Assembly: GCA_964368645.1 (NCBI GenBank)
Contig: CAYJBY010000008.1
Coordinates: forward strand, 47,251-111,250
Source: JAEDHM01 sp964368645
GTDB taxonomy: Bacteria; Bacillota; Clostridia; Christensenellales; CAG-1252
Direction of reading: 5' to 3'
Length of the DNA stretch: 64,000 bases
Under the pieces are notes generated by a model. The model was not told the origin of the DNA, did not search any database, and saw only the letters and a program-made list of their open reading frames with translations. The position numbers and the translations under genes are program-made. Within the stretch, counting starts at the first letter, position 1. Each line of letters begins with the position of its first letter. Positions 8,515 to 16,996 of this stretch are shown here, one piece after another.

Positions 8515-8865
8515 TTAGCCGTCTATCTCCGAATATTCGGAATTATCGGCAGAAGTATTGTCTTCCTCAATAATTAGTATTTTCGCGTCACGGCTCATAT
8601 TAACGCAGTGCCATACGCCCTGTTTTACATTGTAAACCTTGCAAAGCTCCATTGGCAACCGCTTTTTGTCCTTACCTATAAGTAATTGAGCCGAGCCCTT
8701 AAGTAGAACAAAAACCTCGTCGGTTAGAAGGTGACGTTCCGCTCTGGCGGCGATATTTTCGTCCTGCGTTTCACCGTAATTAAGAAAGGCAACGCGCCAA
8801 GACTTAAAACTCATAACAGGTTGGTAATCCGAACCCTCGTAGCACAATACTTCAACACCGTCCAT
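8515..8865 (-). CDS. Small cupin-like protein
   Basis: A 116-residue single-domain protein that fits a cupin beta-barrel: HLLTDEVFVLLKGSAQLLIG resembles motif 1 (with H and E but fewer histidines than usual), and VKQGVWHCVNM resembles motif 2. Catalysis is doubtful because the histidine set is incomplete. It lies 15 bases after the phosphatase gene and nine before the ZIP gene. The role is unknown. Confidence 0.65.
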   Translation of the reverse strand: MDGVEVLCYEGSDYQPVMSFKSWRVAFLNYGETQDENIAARAERHLLTDEVFVLLKGSAQLLIGKDKKRLPMELCKVYNVKQGVWHCVNMSRDAKILIIEEDNTSADNSEYSEIDG

Positions 8866-8880
8866 AACAGCCTCCGATCG

Positions 8881-9372
8881 TTATTGGTTATCTGCCGATT
8901 TATCGGCGCTTTTTAGTTTTTCTCCGTAAAGAAACAGGTAGTTTTTTATCACGTTCAAACATTCCAGATACCGCTGCGGCTCGAAAAAAACCGGATCGGG
9001 TATCTTGACGTACTCCCCCGTTGCCAAAACCGAAAGCGTAAAATACTTTTTACGTAAGGAGGGAGGAAGATAATAGCGGTGAAGCTCGTTCATACCGATT
9101 AAAATATCCGCGTCCTTACAACGGCGGTACCCCAAGCGGCACCACCAAGGTGAAGGAACGTGCGCCGATACGGCTGATGAATCAAAACCCTCGCTCGTTA
9201 GGGCGTTATAGGTTTTTGAGTTGATCTTCGTATGCTTGAAAATTGCCGCGGCAGAGCTTACGCTCTCGACTAACGCGCCTAATTCCCTGTCATCTCCGCA
9301 CATTTTGCGGAAAACAAACTCGGCGTAGGGACTGCGGCAGATATTGCTTGCGCATACGAAAACAATCTTCAT
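8881..9372 (-). CDS. Low-molecular-weight protein tyrosine phosphatase
   Basis: A 163-residue cytoplasmic phosphatase. The N-terminus MKIVFVCASNICRSPYAE holds the C-x5-R-S phosphate loop. The general-acid Asp lies in KIPDPVFF near the end, where the family reads DPw/y. The start is ATG at 9372, chosen over an upstream in-frame Met because GGAGG lies just before it, inside the end of the pseudouridine synthase gene. Only two bases separate the two genes, which suggests translational coupling. Relatives dephosphorylate bacterial tyrosine kinases or arginine-phosphorylated proteins; the partner here is unknown. Confidence 0.9.
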   Translation of the reverse strand: MKIVFVCASNICRSPYAEFVFRKMCGDDRELGALVESVSSAAAIFKHTKINSKTYNALTSEGFDSSAVSAHVPSPWWCRLGYRRCKDADILIGMNELHRYYLPPSLRKKYFTLSVLATGEYVKIPDPVFFEPQRYLECLNVIKNYLFLYGEKLKSADKSADNQ

Positions 9373-9374
9373 TC

Positions 9375-10049
9375 TCACTTTTCCTCCGCAAACATATCCC
9401 AAGGCTCGCCTGTAGGCATAGGAAGCTGTGCCGTGTATCCCTTATGGGTTACAGGCATTGCAAAGCTGATTTCCGAAGAAAACAACCCAAGAGAACCCTT
9501 AACCGAACTGCCGTACTTACCATCGCCCCAAAGAGGCATACCCCTAGATGCGAACTGCACCCTAACCTGATGCGTTCTGCCCGTCAAAAGCTTGACCTTA
9601 ACAAGCGAAAACGTCCTATTATCCACGGTTTTCGACGCCAGAACCGAATATTCCAAAGCCGCTTCGCGAACGCCGTTCCGCTGTCTTTTGACAACGAAGC
9701 TCTTATTAGCCGTCCTATCGTAGTAAAGCAAATCTCTGTATTCGCCCTTGCTTTCCGTAGGGGTGCCCTCTACAACTGCAAGGTAGTGCTTAATCAGCCT
9801 GGACTGGGTTATCTGTTTTGACAATTCTGCCGCGGCTTCCGAGGTTTTTGCAATTACCATCAAGCCTGAGGTTTCCCTGTCCAGACGGTGAACGGCATAA
9901 AGCTCGCCGCCTTTTACCGCCTTATCCTTAAGCAAGGACAGTATGCTTTCGCCCTTTCCCTCGGACGCTTGGGATAAAACTCCCTGCGGCTTGTCGGCGA
10001 CGATTATGCTGTCATTCTCGAATACTATAGCTATATCCGTATGTTTCAT
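9375..10049 (-). CDS. RluA-family RNA pseudouridine synthase
   Basis: A 224-residue enzyme converting uridine to pseudouridine in rRNA or tRNA. It carries the catalytic block AVHRLDRETSGLMV, with the nucleophilic Asp in HRLDxxTSG, and the late motif LLTGRTHQVRVQFA. There is no S4 domain, so it resembles the short RluA-like forms. The start codon overlaps the stop of the giant phosphoesterase gene by one base (TAATG). Confidence 0.92.
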   Translation of the reverse strand: MKHTDIAIVFENDSIIVADKPQGVLSQASEGKGESILSLLKDKAVKGGELYAVHRLDRETSGLMVIAKTSEAAAELSKQITQSRLIKHYLAVVEGTPTESKGEYRDLLYYDRTANKSFVVKRQRNGVREAALEYSVLASKTVDNRTFSLVKVKLLTGRTHQVRVQFASRGMPLWGDGKYGSSVKGSLGLFSSEISFAMPVTHKGYTAQLPMPTGEPWDMFAEEK

Positions 10050-13000
10050 TATTTGCGCACCTTCTTGGAGATAAGGAGAACCACGCCCACCGCGATTATC
10101 ATCAATGCGCCTATACCGCCGAAAACGATACCTACGATCGCCCCTGTGGGGAATACGTCGTACTCGGCGTGGTCGCTGATTATAATGCTGTCAACCACAA
10201 CCGCCCTACCGTTGACAAAGGTGTACGAGGTCACGGTCAAGTCGTGTTCTGTTACGGATACAGAAAGGAAAACGGGGGTTTCCGTAAGCTCAAGCATACC
10301 GTCCGCAGTCAAGTATTGGCTGATTGCGCCGCCTACGCTGTCGCGCTTGATAATGGATACCTCGTCGTTATAAATATAATCGTAGAACTTGTCGCCGATG
10401 GTTCCCATATTGACGTACAGTACGCTCTGGGGATTGACCGCGGCATTCCTGTCGTCCTTAGTTACCGCCACCGCGTTGCCCTCTCCGTCTATATACTCGC
10501 TTACCGAGTAGGTGTGGTCGTGTCCCTGCAAAACCAAATCCACTCCGTATTCCGCAAACAAGGGGGTTAATTGCGCACGTAGCGCGGTCACGTCCTTATC
10601 GTATGCGTGTGAGCCTGCGGTGTAAGGTCCTTTGTGCATCAAAACTATCGTCCAATTCACCGTTTCGTCCGACTGTGCGCTTTCCAAATCCTCTGTCAGC
10701 CAATCGGTTTGCGTTAAGGACAGGGAACCGTCCGCGCTTAAATCGTTGGTATTTATTACCGCGAAATGCACACCGTTCATCGTGTAAGAATAATACGCGC
10801 CGCCTGTGGTCTGCACCGCGCCCTCGGGCTGTGCAAGCACCTCGTTAATCGTGCCGTCGTCCTCGTGGTTGCCTGCCGCGGTAATCAAAGCGTAATTCGT
10901 CCAAACGTCTGTCTGGCAGTTAAGCAGCCAGCCCCACTGATTGATATTTTCGCCGTTGTCCACGTTGTCGCCGCCGTCTAAGATAAATGCAGGGGTTTTG
11001 CCCTGAAGCAAAGCGGAATAGAGATATTTCGCAGACTCAAGATAGTTGTCCTCCACCGAGCCTTGTATATCGGTTATCGCCATAAAGTCAAGGGTGTTGC
11101 CCTGCGCGGTCAGCGTAAAGGTGTGAATAGGAGTCCAGCCGTAAGCGTCACTGCCCACTCTGTAATAATAGGTGCCTGCGGTTAAGCCCTTAAGGCTGAC
11201 GGAAAACTTGTTGTACTGCTTAACGCTGTTGGTTAAATTAAAATACAAAATGCCTAAATCGATATTCGGTATGGGATATACGACGTTTTCGCTTGTCGCC
11301 TTAACCCGTGTAAAGCTGCCCTCTGCGGTGCGGTACTCGATATAACTCGTTTCCAAGCGAGTAGGCTCGAAGGGATCAACGGCTATTGCCGTGTACCAAA
11401 CGAAGTTGCGGTCGGTATATACGTTCTCGCCGAGAGTCAAGCTGAGCATAGACGGCATTAAGCCGTTCTCCGCTGTGGGAACCACCGTCAGCTTATCCCC
11501 GTCGGAAGTCTTTTGATAGGAATGACCGACGAAAGCGTCCTCGGAATATATCACGTGGAAATCCGTCTTGTTGGTGACGTTATAGCCCTCTGCGCTGTTC
11601 CAGTAGGAGCCGTCGTCAGTCGCGTCAGTCGCCAAGGAAAGGAGAATTTGTGCGCCGTAGTTGCCTATATTGCAGCACAAAGCGTCCGTTACGTACTTGT
11701 CTATCAGCTCCGCGTTGACGAAGTCGGTAAGACTGTCGTACTCCATATAAAGCTCAAGGTACTCGGTTACTGTGCCGATGATACTTGCCATACTGCCGCT
11801 GCCGCCGCCCAAGGCTTCAAGAGTCGTTCTTATAAGACTGACGTTCAGCAATTCGGGAATATAATTCAAAACGCCGTACAGCGTATCAATGTTGTTATTC
11901 TTCAGTTGAGTTACCGCAACGGATATAATCGTACCTATCGCGCCGCTGCCTGAGGAGGACGCGTTAAGCGCGGCCGCCAGGTCTATGCCCTCGCCTGCCG
12001 CCAAAGCGGGTTTTGATAAATCTATTCTGATAGGAGTGTTAAACAGCAGTTCGATTTGAGGGAAAAGCAGGTCTGAAACCATTTCCACCAAAAAGCTTAC
12101 CAACTTACCCGACTTCGCCGCGTCCGCAAGAGCGGCAACCGCCTCGGAAGGCTCCTGGGGGTTGGCTCCTGCCATATGACCGCCGTAAATCTCTTTCACT
12201 GCCTGCGCCGCCGTGTAGCCGCCCTGAACCTTGCCGAAGGAAAGGTCGTAGTTAAGCAGGTAATCCACTACGTCCTCGGCGAAAGCCACGAGGTCGTAAC
12301 CCGAAACGGGAGCGTCGCTCATCGTAATGCCGTCTGCGGTAAACTGCGGCTTATAAAAATCCACGTCCTTAAGCTCGCTTGCAAGGGTCCTGACAATGTT
12401 GGAAAGATACGCGCTTTGACCGTCCGCCAAGCCGCCTATCATACCATACAGTCCCTCGTTGACGAAGGAGCTTGCCATATTGCCTACCATATTCTTGATA
12501 TTATTATCCAAATAATCGGTTAGCTTTTGGGGATTGCCGTCCTTGTCCGAGGTGGTTAAGCTCACGGTTTTGATTACGCCGTTATCGATAATCACGTCGC
12601 CGTCCGCGGTCATCTCGTAAGCGTTATAGGTTACGGGAGTGTCGATACTGATTACGTTGCTGTACATATCCTCGGTGATACTGCCGTCGCTGTAGCTTTT
12701 GAGGACAAAATCAACGGTACGGTAAGGACAGCCGAAGCTAATCGGGGAACCTACCTCGTAATCGTAGAATACACTACCCTGTTGAGTAACGTAATTAGCC
12801 ACGTCGGATGAGTGCATATGTCCAGAAAAACCGTATTTGATACCTGCGTCAGCCAACGCTTCCACAGAGTCGCGCCAGTTGTCAAAGGTGAAAAGGCTGA
12901 GAATCTCGTCCTCGAAATCGAAGTGAGGAAGATAATTCTCGTGCGCCATAGTCAGCAAAAACTTCCCTGCCGCCGCGTCCGCTCTTGTGGATTGGATAGC

Positions 13001-13948
13001 CCACTGGAGCTGAGCGTTGCTGAAATAACCGCCTGTAGGCTCCGTCCAGTTATAGGTTACGGTATCGGGATCGGCGTCCTCGCCTATGTACTTGTGAGTA
13101 TTGCCGTCCAAAGCTACGAGGGTAAAGTCGGGGCAACGGGCGATATAGGATAACGCGCCGTGTCTGGACGCTTGTTCCATAATGCTCCAGTCGTGGTCGC
13201 TTGCCTCGAAAGCGTCGATTAAGTCTTGGGAGGGGGTTTGGATAGTCAAGCCGAAATCGTCGTCATACCAGTAATCGCTGTCATAGAAAAACTCAAGGGT
13301 GAACGACTTGTTGTTCATTTTGCTTTGGTCATAGCCGAAAGCGGCGTAAATCTCAACGAAATCCGCAAAGGTAGTGGAGGGTGCGCCCTTGCCGTCGGCA
13401 TAAGATGCGATAAGCTGCTTGCGCTCCTCGTCGTTGGCACACGCCAGCAATGCCGCCTCGTCGGGCATATAGGTCTTAGAATTGTTATTATAGGTGTCGT
13501 GGTTGCCGGGAGTTACCAGAATTTGGAAGCCCTCATAGCCTGCTCTTACCTTCATTCTGTCCGTAAAGGCAGCAAAAATTTCCGCCAGTCTTTGGTTGCA
13601 GGCTTTCTCGCCGTTGCTGGTAAGGTCGCCTGTGACGAACACGTAAAGGGGCGGCTCGTCCAGAGCGTACATATCGTCTAAAACGGCTTGCACAGCCGCC
13701 TCGCTCTCGATCATAAGCTTGGAATTCTTGTAATACGCGTCCTTATAAGCGGTTGACTGTAGATTACAGTAATCCTCGATAAATAAGTGCGTATCGGAAA
13801 GCTGGGCGATACGAATCGTCTTGGTCGTGACGACGGATACCTCCGCTTGAGCCTCCGCGCTGACGCAGGTTAAGGTCAGTACAAAACAAAAAACCGCAAA
13901 AATTACAAATACGATAGCGGGTCTCGCCAAAGAACGTGAACTCGTCAT
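10049..13948 (-). CDS. Giant exported protein with two phosphoesterase domains and a C-terminal anchor
   Basis: A 1299-residue secreted, membrane-anchored protein. A signal peptide (about residues 8-32) ends near SAEAQA. The first calcineurin-like domain, about 40-400, has QLSDTH, VTGDLTSNGE, TPGNHDTYN, AHENYLPH and GFSGHMH. About 450 residues of unassigned helical sequence follow. From about 860 an Ig-like N-terminal domain of the purple-acid-phosphatase type (SYIEYRTAEG...GTYYYRVG) leads into a second catalytic domain with AITDIQG, DGGDNVDNG, AAGNHEDDG, VLMHKGPY and LQGHDHTYS. One membrane segment near 1269-1294 ends in KKVRK. The start at 13948 was chosen because GGAGGA precedes it. It may scavenge extracellular organic phosphate. 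Confidence 0.9.
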   Translation of the reverse strand: MTSSRSLARPAIVFVIFAVFCFVLTLTCVSAEAQAEVSVVTTKTIRIAQLSDTHLFIEDYCNLQSTAYKDAYYKNSKLMIESEAAVQAVLDDMYALDEPPLYVFVTGDLTSNGEKACNQRLAEIFAAFTDRMKVRAGYEGFQILVTPGNHDTYNNNSKTYMPDEAALLACANDEERKQLIASYADGKGAPSTTFADFVEIYAAFGYDQSKMNNKSFTLEFFYDSDYWYDDDFGLTIQTPSQDLIDAFEASDHDWSIMEQASRHGALSYIARCPDFTLVALDGNTHKYIGEDADPDTVTYNWTEPTGGYFSNAQLQWAIQSTRADAAAGKFLLTMAHENYLPHFDFEDEILSLFTFDNWRDSVEALADAGIKYGFSGHMHSSDVANYVTQQGSVFYDYEVGSPISFGCPYRTVDFVLKSYSDGSITEDMYSNVISIDTPVTYNAYEMTADGDVIIDNGVIKTVSLTTSDKDGNPQKLTDYLDNNIKNMVGNMASSFVNEGLYGMIGGLADGQSAYLSNIVRTLASELKDVDFYKPQFTADGITMSDAPVSGYDLVAFAEDVVDYLLNYDLSFGKVQGGYTAAQAVKEIYGGHMAGANPQEPSEAVAALADAAKSGKLVSFLVEMVSDLLFPQIELLFNTPIRIDLSKPALAAGEGIDLAAALNASSSGSGAIGTIISVAVTQLKNNNIDTLYGVLNYIPELLNVSLIRTTLEALGGGSGSMASIIGTVTEYLELYMEYDSLTDFVNAELIDKYVTDALCCNIGNYGAQILLSLATDATDDGSYWNSAEGYNVTNKTDFHVIYSEDAFVGHSYQKTSDGDKLTVVPTAENGLMPSMLSLTLGENVYTDRNFVWYTAIAVDPFEPTRLETSYIEYRTAEGSFTRVKATSENVVYPIPNIDLGILYFNLTNSVKQYNKFSVSLKGLTAGTYYYRVGSDAYGWTPIHTFTLTAQGNTLDFMAITDIQGSVEDNYLESAKYLYSALLQGKTPAFILDGGDNVDNGENINQWGWLLNCQTDVWTNYALITAAGNHEDDGTINEVLAQPEGAVQTTGGAYYSYTMNGVHFAVINTNDLSADGSLSLTQTDWLTEDLESAQSDETVNWTIVLMHKGPYTAGSHAYDKDVTALRAQLTPLFAEYGVDLVLQGHDHTYSVSEYIDGEGNAVAVTKDDRNAAVNPQSVLYVNMGTIGDKFYDYIYNDEVSIIKRDSVGGAISQYLTADGMLELTETPVFLSVSVTEHDLTVTSYTFVNGRAVVVDSIIISDHAEYDVFPTGAIVGIVFGGIGALMIIAVGVVLLISKKVRK

Positions 13949-13974
13949 AAAAATCCTCCGCAAAAACTTGACAC

Positions 13975-14003
13975 ATTTTATCATATAAAATGATATAAGT
14001 CAA
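13975..14003 (-). promoter_or_regulatory. Promoter of the six-gene phosphoesterase-RidA run
   Basis: Minus-strand TTGACT (14003-13998), 17-base spacer, TAAAAT (13980-13975). The spacer contains the palindrome ATCATATAAAATGAT, which could be an operator. It is the only good promoter found for the genes from 13948 down to 6926. Confidence 0.7.
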
Positions 14004-14218
14004 TCCTTTATCCGCCGCAAGAACAATTCCTTACGGCGGCGAGTTGCATAGAATCGGTTGTCCTTTTTGGAAAAAAGTGGTATTATCTGCTAAAAGGTCA
14101 GCCGTATCCGCAACAACTTTTCAACTCAAACCCTTTTCTTTCGGCACGGCGAGGTCAGACTGTTACGTTATCCTAACGGCCGCCCGTAAGCGGATTTACA
14201 CGGCAAACGAGGTAAGCT

Positions 14219-16126
14219 ATGCGCTCTTTGGCAAATAAAAAACTGTTATTAATCTTCAAAATCGGCTGTGCGGTTGTTCTTGCCGCGCTTACGATTTTCC
14301 TTATCGCCGAAAGTTGCGTACCCTCCAAGCAATCCGCCGCCCAAAGTACCGCCGTCGGCAACGTAGTCAAGGCAGGTATCGACAGCGCGACAAAACAGGT
14401 TTTCACAGAGCCTAACGCCATTGCCTTTTCTAATCCCGAAGATACGGCAATTACCCTCTTTGCAGGAGCAACGCTTAAACTGCAAGTGGAGTTTTTACCT
14501 GCTAACGCGTCCTACAAGGGGCGCACCTACGCAAGCTCCGACAACGCAGTCGTTTCGGTAAGCAAGGACGGTCTTCTCACCGCTAAGGGCGTAGGAACCG
14601 CAACCGTTACAGTTACCTCCTCCAGAATAAACAGTTTAACCGACAGCTTTTCAGTCACCGTTGCCGAGGTTCCCCTTGAGGGCTTGACCTTCAAGGACGA
14701 AGCTGTTTCCCTCCGCGTAGGAGAAACTGCCTTCGCTTCAATAGTCACCGCGCCTAGCGGTGCGGCACTGCCCACAAACGGCGTTTTTCAGTCCTTGTCA
14801 CCAGAGATTGCCACCGTCGATAACGGCATTATTAAGGCAATTCAGGTCGGCACCGCCATCCTAACCTATAGCGCAGGCGGTCTTCAAACCACTTGTACGG
14901 TTACGGTTACAGAGGGCGCGCCCTTCGTTCCCACCGCCTATCTTACTATCGGCGAAACCATTTCGCTAAACGGAGAAAACGTTGACTTTACTCAAAGTAG
15001 CGTCACGGTCGGCAACCGCTTTAAGCTCTCAGTTACCGCCTTTGGAGAGGGCGGCGTCAGAGCGACCGAACAGTCCTTTTTCTTCACCGTAAACGACAAT
15101 AGCCTTGCAAAAAGCGTCGGCAACGGGGAATTTATCGCAAAGGGTTGCGGTGACCTTACCGTAACGGTTCGCGCATATTCGGATACTTATGGCAGTTATT
15201 CGGAAAATTTCGATATTCATATAAGCAATTATTTCGACAAGCTGATTATCGGAAATATCGGCAATTTAACTATCGGCGACAGCGTTCAAACCGAGGTGGA
15301 TTACTGCGGCGCGACCTATCGCGTTCTAACCTACGCTACCGATAACGACAAGGTTATCGAAGTTACCTCGGACGGCGTGGTCAACGCCTTGGCAGAGGGT
15401 GAAGCAACCCTCACGATAACTCTCGACGACGGCGACTCAACACCCCACGTTTATACCCAAAAAATCAAGGTCGAAAGACAATCCTTAATCAGCGACCTGC
15501 AAAGATTTTATCTCTATATCCGTAAGGGCTTGGGACATTTTGCCGCCTTTGCGTGTCTGGGTATCGCTACCGCCGTCACTCTTTTGCTACTGTTGAAAAA
15601 ATACCGCTTTTCTCTCCCCTTAATCTCGGTATTCGGATTTACGGTTGCCGCTCTTACGGAGCTGTGCCAAAAGTTCACGGAGGGAAGATACGGCTGTTGG
15701 GAGGATGTAGGCATCGACTGTGCCGGCTATTACATAGCCGCTGTGGCGGTTGTCGCGGTCTTCCTTATAGTTAAAGCGGTAAAAATCCGCAAGTCAAAGC
15801 TTACCCAAAAAGCCGCGGCTTTAGGCTTCGCAGAGGATACGATTATAACAAGCGCAACGGATTCCAATACGAATGAATCTAACGCCGCCGAGGGCAATGC
15901 AACGGATTCCGCCTTGTCCGACACATCGCCAACCGCTTCCGCTCTACACGATTCCGCCTTGTCCGATACTTTACCCGATTCAACGCAAACCGAGGGCAAA
16001 GTAATCGATACTAAGGCTAATGAGTCTAACGTCACCGATTCCACTGTATCCGACTCCGACTTGTCCGACTCTGCGACAACGACCGCTCCCGAAGAGTCTT
16101 TAGGCAATCCTCAAGCGGACGAATAG
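14219..16126 (+). CDS. VanZ-like membrane protein with inserted Ig-like (Big_2) repeats
   Basis: A 635-residue protein. Residues 10-30 are a membrane segment followed by ESCVPSKQSAAQS, the place where VanZ-like proteins read SSQPGeQS. Residues 75-415 hold about four bacterial Ig-like repeats (for example DNAVVSVSKDGLLTAKGVGT, and DKVIEVTSDGVVNALAEGEA). Residues 425-520 resume the VanZ domain: YIRKGLGHFAAFACLG, three membrane segments, and ELCQKF...GRYGCWEDVGIDCAG, matching the usual hElhQ...GR...DvliDtaG. A 110-residue tail repeats ATDS, ALSD and NESN words. The Ig block should lie outside the cell. Small VanZ relatives give low-level teicoplanin resistance; the function here is unknown. GAGGT precedes the ATG. 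Confidence 0.85.
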   Translation: MRSLANKKLLLIFKIGCAVVLAALTIFLIAESCVPSKQSAAQSTAVGNVVKAGIDSATKQVFTEPNAIAFSNPEDTAITLFAGATLKLQVEFLPANASYKGRTYASSDNAVVSVSKDGLLTAKGVGTATVTVTSSRINSLTDSFSVTVAEVPLEGLTFKDEAVSLRVGETAFASIVTAPSGAALPTNGVFQSLSPEIATVDNGIIKAIQVGTAILTYSAGGLQTTCTVTVTEGAPFVPTAYLTIGETISLNGENVDFTQSSVTVGNRFKLSVTAFGEGGVRATEQSFFFTVNDNSLAKSVGNGEFIAKGCGDLTVTVRAYSDTYGSYSENFDIHISNYFDKLIIGNIGNLTIGDSVQTEVDYCGATYRVLTYATDNDKVIEVTSDGVVNALAEGEATLTITLDDGDSTPHVYTQKIKVERQSLISDLQRFYLYIRKGLGHFAAFACLGIATAVTLLLLLKKYRFSLPLISVFGFTVAALTELCQKFTEGRYGCWEDVGIDCAGYYIAAVAVVAVFLIVKAVKIRKSKLTQKAAALGFAEDTIITSATDSNTNESNAAEGNATDSALSDTSPTASALHDSALSDTLPDSTQTEGKVIDTKANESNVTDSTVSDSDLSDSATTTAPEESLGNPQADE

Positions 16127-16166
16127 ACTTTTTAACGCTCAATCTTAAACAGTAATCTTTACTTAA

Positions 16167-16193
16167 TAAAAAATTCGGCTGTTAAAAGCCGAA
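16167..16193 (-). terminator. Intrinsic terminator, minus strand
   Basis: Minus-strand stem TTCGGCT, loop TTTAAC, AGCCGAA, then TTTTTTA. It lies downstream of the first 29-residue peptide gene and faces the plus-strand terminator at 16204. Confidence 0.75.
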
Positions 16194-16203
16194 CTCTAAA
16201 GGC

Positions 16204-16250
16204 AAAAGCCGTCAAACAGCGATACGTCGCGCTATCGAACGGCTTTTTTT
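16204..16250 (+). terminator. Intrinsic terminator of the VanZ-like gene
   Basis: Long stem AAAAGCCGT...ACGGC with an inner AGCG...CGCT pairing, followed by a run of seven T. It lies 77 bases after the stop codon at 16126. Confidence 0.8.
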
Positions 16251-16296
16251 ATCTGAAGTATTCCTCCTATGGAATACTGTTAGAACTTGATTGACC

Positions 16297-16386
16297 TTAC
16301 AGGGATATACAGGCGACTACGAACGTAGCTAAGGACAACGCTATGAAACCTACTAATGCAAACGATAGTCTTATAACTCTTACCAT
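16297..16386 (-). CDS. 29-residue hydrophobic membrane peptide, copy 1
   Basis: A very short gene with an ideal ribosome site (AAGGAGGTAGAACA then ATG at 16386). The product begins MVRVIRLSFALVGFIALS, ends TFVVACISL, and is one transmembrane helix with positive residues at positions 3 and 6. It is paralogous to the peptide at 16887-16976: both are exactly 29 residues, with M1, I5, F9, A10, G13, A16, L19, F22, V23, V24 and L29 identical and most other positions conservative. The Arg/Lys-rich start predicts an N-in orientation. The promoter architecture is shared too. The function is unknown; small membrane regulators and type I toxins have this size and composition. Confidence 0.75.
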   Translation of the reverse strand: MVRVIRLSFALVGFIALSLATFVVACISL

Positions 16387-16420
16387 TGTTCTACCTCCTT
16401 GGTCGGCTGTACCGATTTGT

Positions 16421-16507
16421 TTTATACTTACATCTTATCATCTCAAGCGCACAAATATCGCATCGGTATGCGCTCAAAAAGCGCACCTAAAAGCGTATTA
16501 ATTGCGC
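16421..16507 (-). promoter_or_regulatory. Promoter with six phased CGC elements, peptide copy 1
   Basis: The -10-like TATAAA is at 16426-16421 on the minus strand and there is no good -35 box. Upstream, plus-strand CGC (or CGT) triplets start at 16448, 16459, 16471, 16482, 16494 and 16505, giving spacings of 11, 12, 11, 12 and 11. Most continue as CGCA or CGCT. The same spacing and the same 22-base offset to the -10 box recur at copy 2. This looks like tandem half-sites for an activator. Confidence 0.65.
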
Positions 16508-16762
16508 ATTTTTCTCGTTTTTTTGCTGAAACCCGACCTTTACCGCGCCTACTTCTGCGCTTTTGCCGCGGACAATACGCAACGGCTTCGGTCGTCTAAG
16601 AGCCTTTTTTGCATTTGCACAGCGGCATCAACGCAAACGATTACAAAGCAACTACTGCGAAACGTAAGAGAGTCGAAATTCTTTTGCCGCCTGCCGCGGC
16701 GTTCTCTGCTCGCTCACAGTTCTTATTGCCGCCTTTCCTATCGGCTTGCGCCGCTTCACAAA
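16508..16762. other. Spacer between the two peptide units
   Basis: About 255 bases with no credible gene. An open frame crosses it on the plus strand, but its composition, rich in Arg, Cys and Ser, and its lack of a ribosome site argue against coding. Confidence 0.5.
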
Positions 16763-16807
16763 GAAAAAGGGTTGCGCTATCCTAAAGGAGTGAGATGCGA
16801 CAACCCT
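16763..16807 (-). terminator. Intrinsic terminator of peptide copy 2
   Basis: On the minus strand AGGGTTGTCGC pairs with GCGCAACCCT across a loop of about 20 bases, followed by TTTTT. It begins 80 bases after the stop codon of peptide copy 2. Confidence 0.75.
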
Positions 16808-16886
16808 AACTGCAAGCCGCGGCTTGGGGGAAAACCGACTGTTGACTTGCAGGATATAAGCAGACTGTATCCGCTCGTATAACCTA

Positions 16887-16976
16887 TTAAAGTGCTAAAC
16901 TGACCACAACGAACACTGTTAAGCAAACCGCTACAATTCCTATAACCGCAAATGTAATTTTGATCGCTTTAATCAT
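16887..16976 (-). CDS. 29-residue hydrophobic membrane peptide, copy 2
   Basis: A second very short gene with an ideal ribosome site (CAGGAGGTTCACTT then ATG at 16976). The product begins MIKAIKITFAVIGIVAVC and ends VFVVVSLAL. It forms a single membrane helix with Lys at positions 3 and 6. Length and pattern match the peptide at 16297-16386, and the promoter carries the same six-element array, so the unit arose by tandem duplication. It is followed by its own terminator, so it makes a short monocistronic mRNA. Confidence 0.75.
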   Translation of the reverse strand: MIKAIKITFAVIGIVAVCLTVFVVVSLAL

Positions 16977-16996
16977 AAGTGAACCTCCTGTTCTGT

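Noticed and set aside
16502..16882. A 126-codon open frame between the peptide units
   Set aside because: No ribosome site, odd Arg/Cys/Ser-rich composition, and it runs across the terminator of peptide copy 2.
16297..16976. Calling the peptide pair a type I toxin-antitoxin system
   Set aside because: No antisense promoter with acceptable -35/-10 spacing was found on the plus strand in either unit, so only the peptide genes are annotated.
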